Assembly: GCF_011766325.1 (NCBI RefSeq)
Contig: NZ_BLLG01000006.1
Coordinates: 62,001-126,000 of the forward strand
Source: Streptomyces pacificus
GTDB taxonomy: Bacteria; Actinomycetota; Actinomycetes; Streptomycetales; Streptomycetaceae
Reading direction: 5' to 3'
Length of the DNA: 64,000 bases
Shown here: positions 53,887-63,268 of the stretch, piece after piece
How the letters are laid out: each line of letters opens with the position of its first letter
How positions within the stretch are numbered: position 1 is the first letter of the stretch
Notes under the pieces: generated by a model
What the model saw: the letters and a program-made list of their open reading frames with translations, nothing else
What the model was told of the DNA's origin: nothing
Database searches by the model: none
Program-made: the position numbers and the translations under genes

Positions 53887-53917
53887 GGGGCTCCCGGCGG
53901 TTCCGGCCGGGAGCCCC
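53887..53917. terminator. Bidirectional terminator
   Basis: GGGGCTCCCGGC / GCCGGGAGCCCC, 12-bp stem and 7-base loop, between the converging fusion gene and rmlD. A run of four CCCCCTG units follows at about 53985-54012. Confidence 0.75.
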
Positions 53918-54031
53918 GCCGGGTCCGCCCTGCGGCGCGCCCCGGCGGGGCGAAAACACCTCGGCCTGCTTGGACGGCGGCGCGCCCCCTGCCCCCTGCC
54001 CCCTGCCCCCGGCACCGCCGGACCGCGCCGC

Positions 54032-54934
54032 TCAGCCGGCGGCCCGTGCCGCCGCAGCCAGCTCCGCGAACGCGGGCGTTCCCAGCGCCGCGGACAGCTG
54101 CTGCTCCCAGCGGTGCTGGGGCGGTACCCCGGCACCGGGCCAGCGGCCGTGCCCGAGCACCCCGAACGCCGGCCGGGCGGCGGGCCGGGGAAAGGCCGCC
54201 GCACCCACCGGGCGGATCCGCTCCGGATCGAGACCGCTGAGCCGGAAGGTCTCGTGGGCCAGCCCGTACCAGGTGGTGCGGCCGGCCGCGGTGCCGTGGT
54301 AGACGCCCGCCGGGGCCCGGCCGGTGAGTGCGGCACGGCCGAGCGCCGCCAGCTGCCCCGCGAGCGCGCGGGACCAGGTGGGCTGGCCGTGCTGGTCCGC
54401 GACGACGTCCAGCGTCCTGCGCCGGCAGGCGAGTTCGAGCATCGTCCGGACGAAGCTGCGCCCGTGGGCGCCGTACAGCCAGGCCGTGCGCACGGTGTAG
54501 CCGGTCCCCGGCAGCAGCTCGGCCACCGCGCGCTCCCCGGCCAGCTTGCTCCGGCCGTAGGCGTTGACCGGGGCGGTCGGCGCGCCCTCGGCGTACGGGG
54601 CCCCGGCCTCGCCGGAGAAGACGTAGTCGGTGGAGACGTGCAGCAGGACGGATCCGCTGCCCGCGCAGGCCCGGGCGAGATGGCGCACACCGGTGCCGTT
54701 GACCGCGGTCGCGGCCTCCTCGGCCCGCTCGGCCGCGTCGACGTCCGTCCACGCCGCGCAGTTGACGACCACATGGCGTCCTGCGACGGCGGTGTGCACG
54801 GCCCCCTGGTCGGCGATGTCCAGCTCGCTCCTGGTCAGCCCGGTCGCGCTCGTTCCGGGGTCGGCGGCGAGTTCGGCCAGCACGTCCCGGCCGAGCATCC
54901 CGCCCGCCCCGGTGACCAGCCAGCGGGTGGTCAC
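54032..54934 (-). CDS. rmlD: dTDP-4-dehydrorhamnose reductase
   Basis: A protein of 300 residues with WLVTGAGGMLGRDVLAELA at the N-terminus, VNCAAWTDVDAAE, LHVSTDYVFSG and the catalytic YGRSK. It performs the last step to dTDP-L-rhamnose using NADPH. It starts at GTG 54934, overlapping rmlB by 4 bp. Confidence 0.92.
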   Translation of the reverse strand: MTTRWLVTGAGGMLGRDVLAELAADPGTSATGLTRSELDIADQGAVHTAVAGRHVVVNCAAWTDVDAAERAEEAATAVNGTGVRHLARACAGSGSVLLHVSTDYVFSGEAGAPYAEGAPTAPVNAYGRSKLAGERAVAELLPGTGYTVRTAWLYGAHGRSFVRTMLELACRRRTLDVVADQHGQPTWSRALAGQLAALGRAALTGRAPAGVYHGTAAGRTTWYGLAHETFRLSGLDPERIRPVGAAAFPRPAARPAFGVLGHGRWPGAGVPPQHRWEQQLSAALGTPAFAELAAAARAAG

Positions 54935-55905
54935 CGCTGCTCCGCCCGGGCCCTGAGGGGCTCCCACCAGGGCCGGTTCTCGCGGTACCAGGCGACGGTG
55001 GCGGCGAGCCCTTCGGTGAAGGGGATGAGCGGCGCGTAGCCCAGCTCCTCGCGGATCTTGGTGTCGTCGAGTGAGTAGCGCAGGTCGTGGCCCTTGCGGT
55101 CGGCCACGTACTCGACGCGGTCCCAGTCCGCGCCGACGGCGTCCAGCAGCAGTCCGGTGAGCTTCTGGTTGCTGACCTCGGTCCCGCCGCCGATGTGGTA
55201 GACCTCCCCGGCCCTGCCCCCGCGCAGGGCGAGTTCGATACCTCGGCAGTGGTCGGAGACGTGCAGCCAGTCCCGGATGTTGCGGCCGTCGCCGTAGAGG
55301 GGGACCGGCAGCCCGTCGATCAGGCGGGTGATGAAGAGCGGGACGACCTTCTCGGGGAACTGGTGGGGCCCGTAGTTGTTGGTGCACCGGGTGACGACCG
55401 CGTCCAGTCCGTGGGTACGGTGGTAGGCCAGCACGAGGAGGTCGGCGGCGCCCTTGGAGGCGGAGTAGGGCGAGTTGGGCGCCAGTGGTGACGTCTCCGT
55501 CCACGAGCCCTCGCCGATGGAGCCGTACACCTCGTCCGTCGAGACGTGCAGGAACCGTCCCACGCGGTGGCGCAGCGCCGCGTCCAGCAGGACCTGGGTA
55601 CCGACGACGTTGGTGCGGACGAACGGGCCCGCCCCCTCGATCGACCGGTCCACATGCGACTCGGCGGCGAAGTGGACGACGGCGTCATGGCCCGCCATCA
55701 CCTGGTCGACGGTGCCCGGGGCGCAGATGTCGCCGCGGACGAAGCGGTAGCCCGGGTGGTGTGCCACCGGTGCCAGGTTCGCCTCGACGCCGGAGTAGGT
55801 GAGGCTGTCGAGGACCGTGATCCGCGCCGCCGGGTCGGCTTCCAGCGACCGCCGGACGTACTCCGATCCGATGAAGCCGGCGCCGCCGGTGACGAGGGTG
55901 CGCAT
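54931..55905 (-). CDS. rmlB: dTDP-glucose 4,6-dehydratase
   Basis: A protein of 324 residues: TLVTGGAGFIGSEYVRR, HFAAESHVDRSI, LHVSTDEVYGS, the catalytic YSASK and RCTNNYGPHQFPEKVVPLF are all RmlB hallmarks. It converts dTDP-glucose to the 4-keto-6-deoxy sugar. Coupled to rmlD. Confidence 0.94.
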   Translation of the reverse strand: MRTLVTGGAGFIGSEYVRRSLEADPAARITVLDSLTYSGVEANLAPVAHHPGYRFVRGDICAPGTVDQVMAGHDAVVHFAAESHVDRSIEGAGPFVRTNVVGTQVLLDAALRHRVGRFLHVSTDEVYGSIGEGSWTETSPLAPNSPYSASKGAADLLVLAYHRTHGLDAVVTRCTNNYGPHQFPEKVVPLFITRLIDGLPVPLYGDGRNIRDWLHVSDHCRGIELALRGGRAGEVYHIGGGTEVSNQKLTGLLLDAVGADWDRVEYVADRKGHDLRYSLDDTKIREELGYAPLIPFTEGLAATVAWYRENRPWWEPLRARAEQR

Positions 55906-55980
55906 GGTTCTCCGCCGCCTTCTGTTGCCGGGCTTCCGGTCTGCCCGGAAACCGCTGCGTACGGACGGTGTGCGGGAACG

Positions 55981-56024
55981 GCCGGGCGGTGCCCCGGGGC
56001 CTATGCCCCGGGGCACCGCCCGGC
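55981..56024. terminator. Terminator with perfect 20-bp stem
   Basis: Arms 55981-56000 and 56005-56024 are exact complements (GCCGGGCGGTGCCCCGGGGC) with loop CTAT. It lies just after the collagen-like gene and before rmlB, both on the minus strand, so it should stop read-through from the former. Confidence 0.88.
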
Positions 56025-56041
56025 CGGACCCCGCGTGTCCC

Positions 56042-56689
56042 TCACGCCGTGTCGGCGCACACGACGTAGGCGGTGATGAACAGGCCTCCCACCGGGTCCT
56101 GTGCCACTACCTGCCAGCCGAACGGCGGGTCGCCGATCGGAACGCTCGACTGGGCGTCCAGGATGTCCGGCACTCCCTCGGGGACCTCGAAACCGCCACC
56201 CGTGGCGATGTCCCCGGGGTCGCACTCGACCACCGAGATCGGGCCCGGCTCGCCGACCCTGACATAGGCCCCGAAGACCCCGGATTCACCCTGCTCGCCC
56301 TGGAAGCCCTGCGGACCGCGCGGGCCCCGGTCGCCCTGCTCACCCTGCTCACCCTGCGGACCGCGCGGGCCCCGGTCGCCCTGCTCGCCCTGCTCGCCCT
56401 GGGGCCCCTGGGGGCCGGTGTCCCCCTTCTCGCCCTGCGGACCCTGCGGACCCTGCGGGCCCGGCTTGCCGTCCTTGCCCTTCGGGCCCCGGTCACCGTC
56501 CCCGTCGGCATCGGCCGACATCGCACCGTTGGGCCCCGGCAGGCCCAGGCTGTGCCCGGTACCCGACCGCTCGATCGCGTCGGACGCTGCCGCCGTGCTC
56601 GGGACGAAGTTGAGCACCACGGCGAGGGTGCCCGCGGAGACCATCGTGACGGTCTTCATGCGGGAGCTGCGGATGGTTTTACGGCTCAC
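56042..56689 (-). CDS. Secreted collagen-like protein
   Basis: A protein of 215 residues starting at GTG 56689, with GAGGAAGG about 9 bases upstream. N-terminal signal: [14 protein letters not shown] then a hydrophobic stretch and STAAA. Residues ~65-135 are about 23 Gly-X-Y triplets ([35 protein letters not shown] repeated twice) that should form a collagen triple helix. The C-terminal ~75-residue globular domain has two cysteines (VECDPGD, VVCADTA). It was probably a surface or matrix protein. The repeat unit [15 protein letters not shown] is duplicated at DNA level. Confidence 0.85.
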   Translation of the reverse strand: MSRKTIRSSRMKTVTMVSAGTLAVVLNFVPSTAAASDAIERSGTGHSLGLPGPNGAMSADADGDGDRGPKGKDGKPGPQGPQGPQGEKGDTGPQGPQGEQGEQGDRGPRGPQGEQGEQGDRGPRGPQGFQGEQGESGVFGAYVRVGEPGPISVVECDPGDIATGGGFEVPEGVPDILDAQSSVPIGDPPFGWQVVAQDPVGGLFITAYVVCADTA

Positions 56690-56925
56690 CAGAGAACCTT
56701 CCTCACGGAGTGTTGGGAGTGAACGAACGGCAAGCGCACGGACTCGAGGGGCGAATGGATTCGCGCACGAGTCACCTCGCCCGTCGCCAGGGAGCATCCT
56801 TCACTCGCCGAGATCCTATGATCACGAAGCCGTCCACGACGCTCCTGAAAGATCACCCGAGCAGCGGCGAGGCGGATCCACCCGGCCACCGCCCGGGTCC
56901 CCGCGCACCCGGCCGGGCGCGGGGC

Positions 56926-57567
56926 TCACCGCGGCGGCGCCCCCGCGGGCACCGTCCCGAGGCCCCCGGGCTCCGCCCCGCACAGGCGCCGGCGGTAGGC
57001 GGCGCAGGCCTCGAAGGAGGGCAGCAGCCCCAGCCGCCGGGCCTCGGCCAGCGTGGGGGCCGCCGCGTCCCTGTCCGACAGCCGGGGGGTGAGGCCCCCG
57101 GGCCAGTCGACGGCCAGGTCCGGGTCGAGGGGGTGGATCCCGAACTCCCTTTCCGGTGAGTACGGTGCGGAGCAGAGGTAGACCACGGTGGCGCCCTCCT
57201 CGAGCGCCATGAAGGCATGGCCCAGCCCCTCCGAGAGGTAGACGGCGCGGTGGTCCCGGTCGTCGAGCCGCACGGATTCCCAGCTGCCGAACGTCGGCGA
57301 ACCCGTGCGAAGGTCGACCACCACGTCCAGCACGGCCCCGCTGACGCAGGTGACGTACTTGGCCTGGCCGGGCGGGACCGCCGCGTAGTGGACGCCCCGG
57401 AGGGTGCCGCGCACCGAACGGGAGCAGTTCGCCTGTTCGAGAGGCAGCGGGTGTCCGGTCGCCGCACGGAAGCGGTCCGTCCTGAACCACTCGTGGAAGC
57501 GGCCCCTCCGGTCCTCGAACACCCGGGGGGTGTCCACCCAGGCGCCTTCGATGCGCAGTGGTCTCAC
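56926..57567 (-). CDS. rmlC: dTDP-4-dehydrorhamnose 3,5-epimerase
   Basis: A cupin of 213 residues: [36 protein letters not shown] (catalytic His), [14 protein letters not shown] and [15 protein letters not shown]. It flips C3 and C5 of the keto sugar in dTDP-rhamnose synthesis. It has a 30-residue C-terminal extension typical of actinomycete homologues. Confidence 0.92.
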   Translation of the reverse strand: MRPLRIEGAWVDTPRVFEDRRGRFHEWFRTDRFRAATGHPLPLEQANCSRSVRGTLRGVHYAAVPPGQAKYVTCVSGAVLDVVVDLRTGSPTFGSWESVRLDDRDHRAVYLSEGLGHAFMALEEGATVVYLCSAPYSPEREFGIHPLDPDLAVDWPGGLTPRLSDRDAAAPTLAEARRLGLLPSFEACAAYRRRLCGAEPGGLGTVPAGAPPR

Positions 57568-57648
57568 GTCGTGCCTTCCTCTCGGACGCGGCGCGCGGGG
57601 GCCGGGGGCCGGGGGCCGGCTCCCCGTACGGCGGTCACACGGCGGCGG

Positions 57649-58590
57649 TCACACGGCGGCGGGCTCCGGGAGCAGCGCCTCCGGCAGGCCCGGCGCACCA
57701 CCGGGCCGAGCGACGCCGGAGCGCCGGGGGTCCTCCAGCAGTCCCCGCAGATACCGGCCGTACCCGCTCTTGAGCAGTGGCTCCGCCAGGGTGCGGAGCT
57801 GGTCGTCGTCGATCAGGCCGGCCCGCCAGACCGCTTCCTCGACGCAGCCGACCTTGAGGCCCTGGCGCTCCTCGATGACCCGCACGAACTCGGACGCCTG
57901 GACCATGGCGGCGAACGTGCCCGTGTCCAGCCACGCGGTGCCCCGGTCGAGCTCGGTGACCCGCAGTTCCCCGGCCTCGAGGTACGCCCGGTTGACGTCG
58001 GTGATCTCCAACTCGCCCCGGGGGCTGGGGCGCAGACCGCGCGCGATGTCCACCACCCGGCTGTCGTAGAAGTACAGGCCGGGCACGGCGTAACGCGACC
58101 TGGGCCGGGCGGGCTTCTCCTCGATCGACAGGGCCCGGCCGTGCCCGTCGAACTCCACCACGCCGTAGGCCGAGGGGTTGGCGACCTGGTAGGCGAACAC
58201 CCGGCCGCCGCTCGGCGCTCCGCTCTGCGCGAGCCGGGTGCCGAGACCGCTGCCGTGGAAGATGTTGTCGCCCAGGATCAGGGCCACGGATTCGCCCCGG
58301 ATGAAGTCGGCGCCCAGCAGAAAGGCCTGGGCGATACCGTCCGGCGCCTCCTGGGTGGCGTAGTCGATCCGGAGGCCCAGTGGACTGCCGTCGCCGAGCA
58401 GCCGGCGGAACTGCTCCCGGTCCCCGGGGGCCGTGACGACGAGGATCTCGCTCACCCCGGCCATCACCAGCGTGGAAAGAGGGTAGTAGATCATCGGCTT
58501 GTCGAACACCGGCAGGAGCTGCTTGGAAACCGAACGAGTCAGCGGCCAGAGCCGCGAGCCGGTGCCGCCGGCCAGGAGAATCCCGCGCAT
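57649..58590 (-). CDS. rmlA: Glucose-1-phosphate thymidylyltransferase
   Basis: A protein of 313 residues: [50 protein letters not shown] and [15 protein letters not shown] are the RmlA signatures. It makes dTDP-glucose, feeding rmlB, C and D next door. A C-terminal extension ([19 protein letters not shown]) is extra. ATG 58590 fits the family start. Confidence 0.93.
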   Translation of the reverse strand: MRGILLAGGTGSRLWPLTRSVSKQLLPVFDKPMIYYPLSTLVMAGVSEILVVTAPGDREQFRRLLGDGSPLGLRIDYATQEAPDGIAQAFLLGADFIRGESVALILGDNIFHGSGLGTRLAQSGAPSGGRVFAYQVANPSAYGVVEFDGHGRALSIEEKPARPRSRYAVPGLYFYDSRVVDIARGLRPSPRGELEITDVNRAYLEAGELRVTELDRGTAWLDTGTFAAMVQASEFVRVIEERQGLKVGCVEEAVWRAGLIDDDQLRTLAEPLLKSGYGRYLRGLLEDPRRSGVARPGGAPGLPEALLPEPAAV

Positions 58591-58656
58591 GTCCTCACCA
58601 TAGGCCGGTTTCCGCACGGACCGCGTCGGCCACGCTCGGCACTGCCGAATGTGCCG

Positions 58657-59070
58657 TCATCCCCCCATCAGATCGAGTGCGTGCTTGACGGAGAGGGCGC
58701 AGAGGAAGAGACGCCGGGAGATCTCGGCGGCGATGAGATCGCGCACCGGGCCGGAGGGGTGGACGAGTGCGATGTTCCGCTCGTGGCGCTTCCAGGAGAG
58801 GAAGAGGTCCAGCAACTCGTGGTCGCATCCGGTGATTTCGGCGCAGTCGACGACGAGTCGCGAGTATCCGGACTTCACGGCGACGGTCAGCATCAGCCGC
58901 AGGGGGTAGATGTTGTCCCGGTCGACCACTCCTCTGAGCGCGATGACCAGAGTGCGGTCGACGGTGCGGCAGTACGAGATGGCGGGTGGATCGTTCCCTC
59001 GTCCGGAGCCGGCGCAGGGTCCGGGGCCGCGGCTGTCCGCATGCACAGCGACCGACTCTGCGACACCCAT
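58657..59070 (-). CDS. STAS-domain protein (anti-sigma factor antagonist-like)
   Basis: A protein of 137 residues. The STAS fold is visible from residue ~33: RTLVIALRGVVDRDNIYPLR, YSRLVVDCAEITGCDHELLD and LVHPSGPVRDLI. The usual phosphorylated Ser in DxSG is replaced (EITGCDHE), so control by a partner-switching kinase may not apply. It is a single gene behind rmlA. Confidence 0.75.
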   Translation of the reverse strand: MGVAESVAVHADSRGPGPCAGSGRGNDPPAISYCRTVDRTLVIALRGVVDRDNIYPLRLMLTVAVKSGYSRLVVDCAEITGCDHELLDLFLSWKRHERNIALVHPSGPVRDLIAAEISRRLFLCALSVKHALDLMGG

Positions 59071-59437
59071 GCCGTGTACCCCTTCGCGATTTGCCGTCGA
59101 ATGCTGCTCTACAACTACCGTAAAAGTAGCGGGAAATACACCCGGATCATGACCCGTACGGGTGGGGAGGCAGTTTCTCGCCCGGCCGCGACGGAGATCC
59201 GCTTTCCCTATTTTCCACCGCCGTTGGCGTCAGGTGAAATCCGCAGTTGACCGGGCGGTTGACATTCCCGTCAGCACCGTCGTCAGCGCCGGCATCGCCG
59301 CCGGCGCCTTCACGAACGGCACGGTCCGCGGGGACGTTGACGGCGCCGCCCCGGTTTCGGCGCTGACGGCGGTGGCGAAACGGCCGGCAGGCGCCCCGGG
59401 GACGTGTCCAACCGCGCGGGAGATCGTTCTGTCGTCG
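59071..59437. other. Intergenic region between divergent genes
   Basis: About 370 bases, relatively AT-rich at the start (AACTACCGTAAAAGTAGCGG with a short inverted repeat). A TTGACA hexamer occurs near 59259. I see no gene; the frame opening at 59162 extends the next gene but looks non-coding before 59438. Confidence 0.4.
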
Positions 59438-59890
59438 ATGAACTCTCCCCATACCGCACCGGTTCCCGGACCTTCGGGCCCGCCGGCCGCTCCGGCCCCC
59501 CACGCCGGCGTCCTGGCGTGGGCGCGCCGTCCCGGTTCCCCGCGGTCCGCCCCGCGCCACCGAGGCCCGGGCGAACTCGCCCTGACACCCCTGTACGGGC
59601 AACTGCTCTCCGAGTGGCAGGCGCGCGGCGCGATGCTGCCGGGCGCCCGCGACCCGCAGTGGGACCGGCTCGCCTCGCCCCACGCCTTCGAGGAGGACAC
59701 CCGGCGCACGCTCCGCATGCTCCGGCTCGAGCGCGAGCCCCTGCCGCCACCTGCCGATGCCGGGGTGCCGGTACCCGCCTGGGACGCCGGACCCCGCCCG
59801 GCCGCGCCGGGCGGGGTGGCGCGTCCGCCGGCGCCCCGCTGGGCCGCGCCCGGCACTCCCCGGCCTCGTGGCCACGACCGTGAATCGTGA
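59438..59890 (+). CDS. Hypothetical protein
   Basis: A protein of 150 residues. The middle, LALTPLYGQLLSEWQARGAM and LASPHAFEEDTRRTLRMLRL, looks like a genuine helical domain. The ends are Pro/Ala-rich. No family recognised. The ribosome binding site is weak (GGGAG 17 bases upstream), so the start is uncertain. Confidence 0.5.
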   Translation: MNSPHTAPVPGPSGPPAAPAPHAGVLAWARRPGSPRSAPRHRGPGELALTPLYGQLLSEWQARGAMLPGARDPQWDRLASPHAFEEDTRRTLRMLRLEREPLPPPADAGVPVPAWDAGPRPAAPGGVARPPAPRWAAPGTPRPRGHDRES

Positions 59891-59970
59891 AAACTTGAGC
59901 CATTGGAGCTCATCGTGTGAATTCCCGGGAAACCGCGAGTCCCTGACCCGGGCGAAGCGTTTGTGCGTAT

Positions 59971-60822
59971 GTGGAACCGCGAGAGTTGTGGGAAAGAAAT
60001 ACAGTCCTTGCGAATGCCTTCTGCACCAGCGACGACCGGGTGCGGCTGGCGCAGAGCGCACTCGACGAGGCCCAGGCCGATCGTACGAGAATGCTGGCGG
60101 CATTCGCCGTGGTCGTCGGTGACGACGGCACCGTCGCGGGAATGATGGGCCTACCGGAACGCGAGGTCAGGGTGGCCCGCAGGACCGTCGGCCGGGAAGG
60201 CGCGCGCACCGTCGCGGCGAATCTGCTGACCCGAATGTCCGACCAGTCCTCCGATACGGGCGGCGAGCCCGCGCAGACGGCCGCGGAGACCCCCGCGTCT
60301 TTTCCCCGGGCGGAGCCGGCCGCGACGGCGGTCCCGGCTCCGCCCGCACCCCCCTATACCACCGGACAACCGCTCCAGCAGACCGGCGCCTATACGATTC
60401 CGGCGGCCGAGGAGCAGACCTGGGCCGATCCGGTCCAGCCGGTTCCGCCCCCTCAGCCCGCGGGTCCCGTCTGGTCTCCCTCGATGGATTCCGTTCTGGT
60501 GTGGAGCTGGCACTCCGGGCTGGATCTCCAGGTCGTCGCGAACGAGCTCGGTCTGGAACTGCGCACGGTTCTCCAGCGCGTACAGACCCTCGCCGCGGAG
60601 GGCCAGCTCGTCAAAGCCGACCAGGTCGTCCCGCGGGACTATATGACTGGCTCACGGGACCATTCGGTCCCTACGAGTCAGTACGCGAACGGTTCGCGGG
60701 ACTACGCGACCGGCTCCAGGGAGTACTCGGGCCGGCATCGGAGGCACGAGGGACCGATGGAGTTCTCCGACACCGGATCGTTCGGTCTGGGCGGACTGTT
60801 CTCCAGCGCCTCCTGGTCCTGA
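59971..60822 (+). CDS. Hypothetical protein with two helical (HTH-like) regions
   Basis: A protein of 283 residues. Residues ~20-90 (DDRVRLAQSALDEAQADRTR, MGLPEREVRVARRTVGREG) and ~175-215 (HSGLDLQVVANELGLELRTV) both look like helix-turn-helix parts, separated by a Pro-rich linker. The tail has degenerate repeats (TGSRDHS, NGSRDYA, TGSREYS). It is probably a conserved Streptomyces protein; function unknown. Confidence 0.6.
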   Translation: MEPRELWERNTVLANAFCTSDDRVRLAQSALDEAQADRTRMLAAFAVVVGDDGTVAGMMGLPEREVRVARRTVGREGARTVAANLLTRMSDQSSDTGGEPAQTAAETPASFPRAEPAATAVPAPPAPPYTTGQPLQQTGAYTIPAAEEQTWADPVQPVPPPQPAGPVWSPSMDSVLVWSWHSGLDLQVVANELGLELRTVLQRVQTLAAEGQLVKADQVVPRDYMTGSRDHSVPTSQYANGSRDYATGSREYSGRHRRHEGPMEFSDTGSFGLGGLFSSASWS

Positions 60823-60982
60823 GTGCCTTCCGCAGGCCGCGGGAGCCGCAGCCGGCCGGAGAAGGCCACCCGCGAGCACCGCAGCCGGCCGGAGAGGGGC
60901 GCCTGGGGATGCCGCAGCAGGTCCGCGGGGGCCGCCCCTCGCTGATGCTGCCGCCGACCGACGGGCGGCGCAGGATGGAGGG

Positions 60983-61700
60983 ATGGACCGGGACCTCACG
61001 GCCGCCATCGCTCCCGGGCGCCTCGCCCGCCCCGGCGAGAGGATCAGCCTCGGGGAGAGGATCAGCCTCGGGGAGCCGGCCCTCGCCGCCCGCAACCACG
61101 GAATGCCGCTGGAGGCACTCCGGTACCCGCTGACGCCCCTCGGACTGCACGACGTACTCGTCCACTGCGGCACCCCCGCAACCGAGGCCGCCGACCGGCG
61201 GCTCACCGTGGGCGGACTGGGACACGCGCCCCTGCGGCTGGACCTGAGGGACCTCAGGGCGTTCCCGCCCGTCACGCTCCGCGCCACAGTGGAGTGCGCC
61301 GGGAGCGGACGGGCCCTGCTCAGTCCCCGGCCGGTGAGCCGGCCGTGGCTGGTGAGCCGGCCGTGGCCGGCGGAGGCACCGGGCCGGATCGGACCGGAGG
61401 GCCGGGCCCGGTCAGGCCTCGCCCCGGTCGCACGGGCGGAGGCCAGCGCCGACCACGGGCGGGACCTGGCACGAGGCGGCGCTCGACGCGGTGGAGGGCG
61501 ATGTCCGGACCCGGCGCCACTGGCACACGGCGTGGACGGCCACCCCCTGGCAGCCATGTCCTCGTCGTCCGGGCCACCGACGCAGACGGCCGCACCCACC
61601 CCCTCGACCAGCCGTGGAACCGGGGCGGATTCGGCAAAGACCCGGTGCAGCGGATCCCCGTCGTGTGCCCGCCCGGGGGCGGGTGGCGCGGGCCCGGGTC
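60983..61700 (+). pseudogene. Wrecked sulfite oxidase (molybdopterin enzyme) gene
   Basis: The 5' part encodes the start of a sulfite oxidase-like protein (MPLEALRYPLTPLGLHDVLV, LRATVECAGSGRALLSPRPV), including the Cys that would bind molybdenum (ECAG). After RPVSRPW the Mo and dimerisation domains are gone. Only the C-terminal end remains, split over two other frames (EAALDAVEGDVRTRRHWHTA and VLVVRATDADGRTHPLDQPW). Two 18-bp tandem duplications lie in it (GAGAGGATCAGCCTCGGG near 61039 and GGTGAGCCGGCCGTGGCT near 61333). Confidence 0.8.
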
Positions 61701-61765
61701 CCGACTTGCGCGGGGGGCCTGACTGGGGTTGGTTCGAAGGAGACCCCTGTAGGGGGTGAGCCACT

Positions 61766-63049
61766 GTGCTGTTCGCCGATCGCACCGACGCGGGGCAGCG
61801 CCTCGCCGGGGCCCTGGGGCATCTGCGGGAGGCCGATCCCGTGGTGCTCGGGCTGCCGAGGGGCGGGGTACCGGTGGCCTTCCAGGTCGCGAGGGCGCTG
61901 GGCGCGCCGCTCGACGTGATCGTCGTCCGCAAGCTGGGGGTCCCGTACCACCCGGAGCTGGGGTTCGGCGCCATCGGCGAGGGCGGTGTGCGGGTCATCA
62001 GCGACGACATCGTCCGCCGGGGCGGTGTCTCCGAGCAGGACGCCGCCGCGGTGGAACGCGCGGAGGCCGCCGAACTCACCAGGCGGGCGCAGCGGTTCCG
62101 GGCCGGCCGGCCGCGCGTCTGCGTCGAGGGCCGGACCGTGGTCGTCGTCGACGACGGGATCGCCACCGGGGCCACGGCAGCGGCGGCCTGCGAGGTCGTC
62201 CGGGCGCAGGGGGCCGCCAGGGTCGTGCTCGCCGTGCCCGTCGCACCGCCGGACGCCGTCGCCCGGCTGCGTACCCTGGCGGACGAGGTGGTGTGCCTGT
62301 CCGCGCCGCGGCTGTTCTCGGCGGTCGGGCAGTGGTACCGGGACTTCTCACAGACCCCGGACGAGGAGGTCGTCGCGCTGCTGGCCCGGCCGGCCGCCGG
62401 CTCCCGGGAAGCCGGCGCGTCCGAGGACGTCGAGGTGGAGGCGGGCCGGGTGCGGCTCACCGGAGAACTGGCACTGCCGGGGGACACCGCCGCGGTGGTG
62501 ATGTTCGCCCACGGGTCCGGGAGCAGTCGGCGCAGCCCGCGGAACCGGGCGGTGGCGACGGCCCTGAACGCGGCCGGTCTCGGCACCCTGCTGTTCGACC
62601 TGCTCACCGAGCGGGAGGCCGCCGACCGCCGCAACGTGTTCGACATCGAGGCCCTGGCGGACCGGCTCACGGGGGCCACCCGCTGGCTGCGGACCCGCAC
62701 TCCCGGACCCGTCGGCTACTTCGGTGCGTCCACCGGCGCCGCAGCGGCGCTCTGGGCGGCGGCGGGCGCCGGTCCGGAGGTCGCCGCCGTCGTCTCGCGC
62801 GGGGGCCGTCCCGACCTGGCCGGAGCCCGGCTGCCCGGTGTGCACGCCCCGACGCTGTTGATCGTCGGAGGCCGTGACACGACCGTTCTCGACCTCAACC
62901 GCCAGGCGGAGTCGGCGTTGCGCTGCGCGTGCAGACTGGCCGTCGTCCCGGGGGCGACGCATCTCTTCGAGGAACCGGGAGCGCTCGAGGAGGTCTCGGC
63001 CCTGGCCCGCGACTGGTTCACGCTCCATCTGACACCGCACCAGCCATAG
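61766..63049 (+). CDS. Phosphoribosyltransferase - alpha/beta hydrolase fusion
   Basis: A protein of 427 residues. Residues ~1-210 are a phosphoribosyltransferase-type domain with the PRPP loop VVVVDDGIATGATAAAACEV and the LGLPRGGVPVAFQVARALGA start. Residues ~220-427 are a dienelactone hydrolase-like domain: VVMFAHGSGSSRRSPRNRAV, GYFGASTGAAAAL (nucleophile Ser), LLIVGGRDTTVLDLN and ATHLFEEPGA. Fusions of this type occur in stress-related loci of actinomycetes, but the substrate is unknown. The start may be GTG 61766, preceded by AGGGGGTGAGCC. Confidence 0.85.
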   Translation: MLFADRTDAGQRLAGALGHLREADPVVLGLPRGGVPVAFQVARALGAPLDVIVVRKLGVPYHPELGFGAIGEGGVRVISDDIVRRGGVSEQDAAAVERAEAAELTRRAQRFRAGRPRVCVEGRTVVVVDDGIATGATAAAACEVVRAQGAARVVLAVPVAPPDAVARLRTLADEVVCLSAPRLFSAVGQWYRDFSQTPDEEVVALLARPAAGSREAGASEDVEVEAGRVRLTGELALPGDTAAVVMFAHGSGSSRRSPRNRAVATALNAAGLGTLLFDLLTEREAADRRNVFDIEALADRLTGATRWLRTRTPGPVGYFGASTGAAAALWAAAGAGPEVAAVVSRGGRPDLAGARLPGVHAPTLLIVGGRDTTVLDLNRQAESALRCACRLAVVPGATHLFEEPGALEEVSALARDWFTLHLTPHQP

Positions 63050-63135
63050 GGCCCCGGCGCGCGGACGTGCCCCTGGCCGAGAGGGCCCGGCCGCCCCGGT
63101 GGTCCGGCTGACGGCCTGCCGCCCGGAGCCGGACC

Positions 63136-63173
63136 ACCGGGGGCGGTCAACCGGACCGGGGGCGGTCAACCGG
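63136..63173. repeat. 19-bp tandem duplication
   Basis: ACCGGGGGCGGTCAACCGG occurs twice (63136-63154 and 63155-63173) in the gap between converging genes, followed by a CCGGCCGGCCGG palindromic tract. Confidence 0.85.
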
Positions 63174-63268
63174 AGCTGACCGGCCGGCCGGAGCCGGCCG
63201 CCGCCTTCGGCCGCGGGCCGGGCTCCAGCCCGCCCCTGCCGGTCGGCGGGGACCGGCACCCGGAGGCC

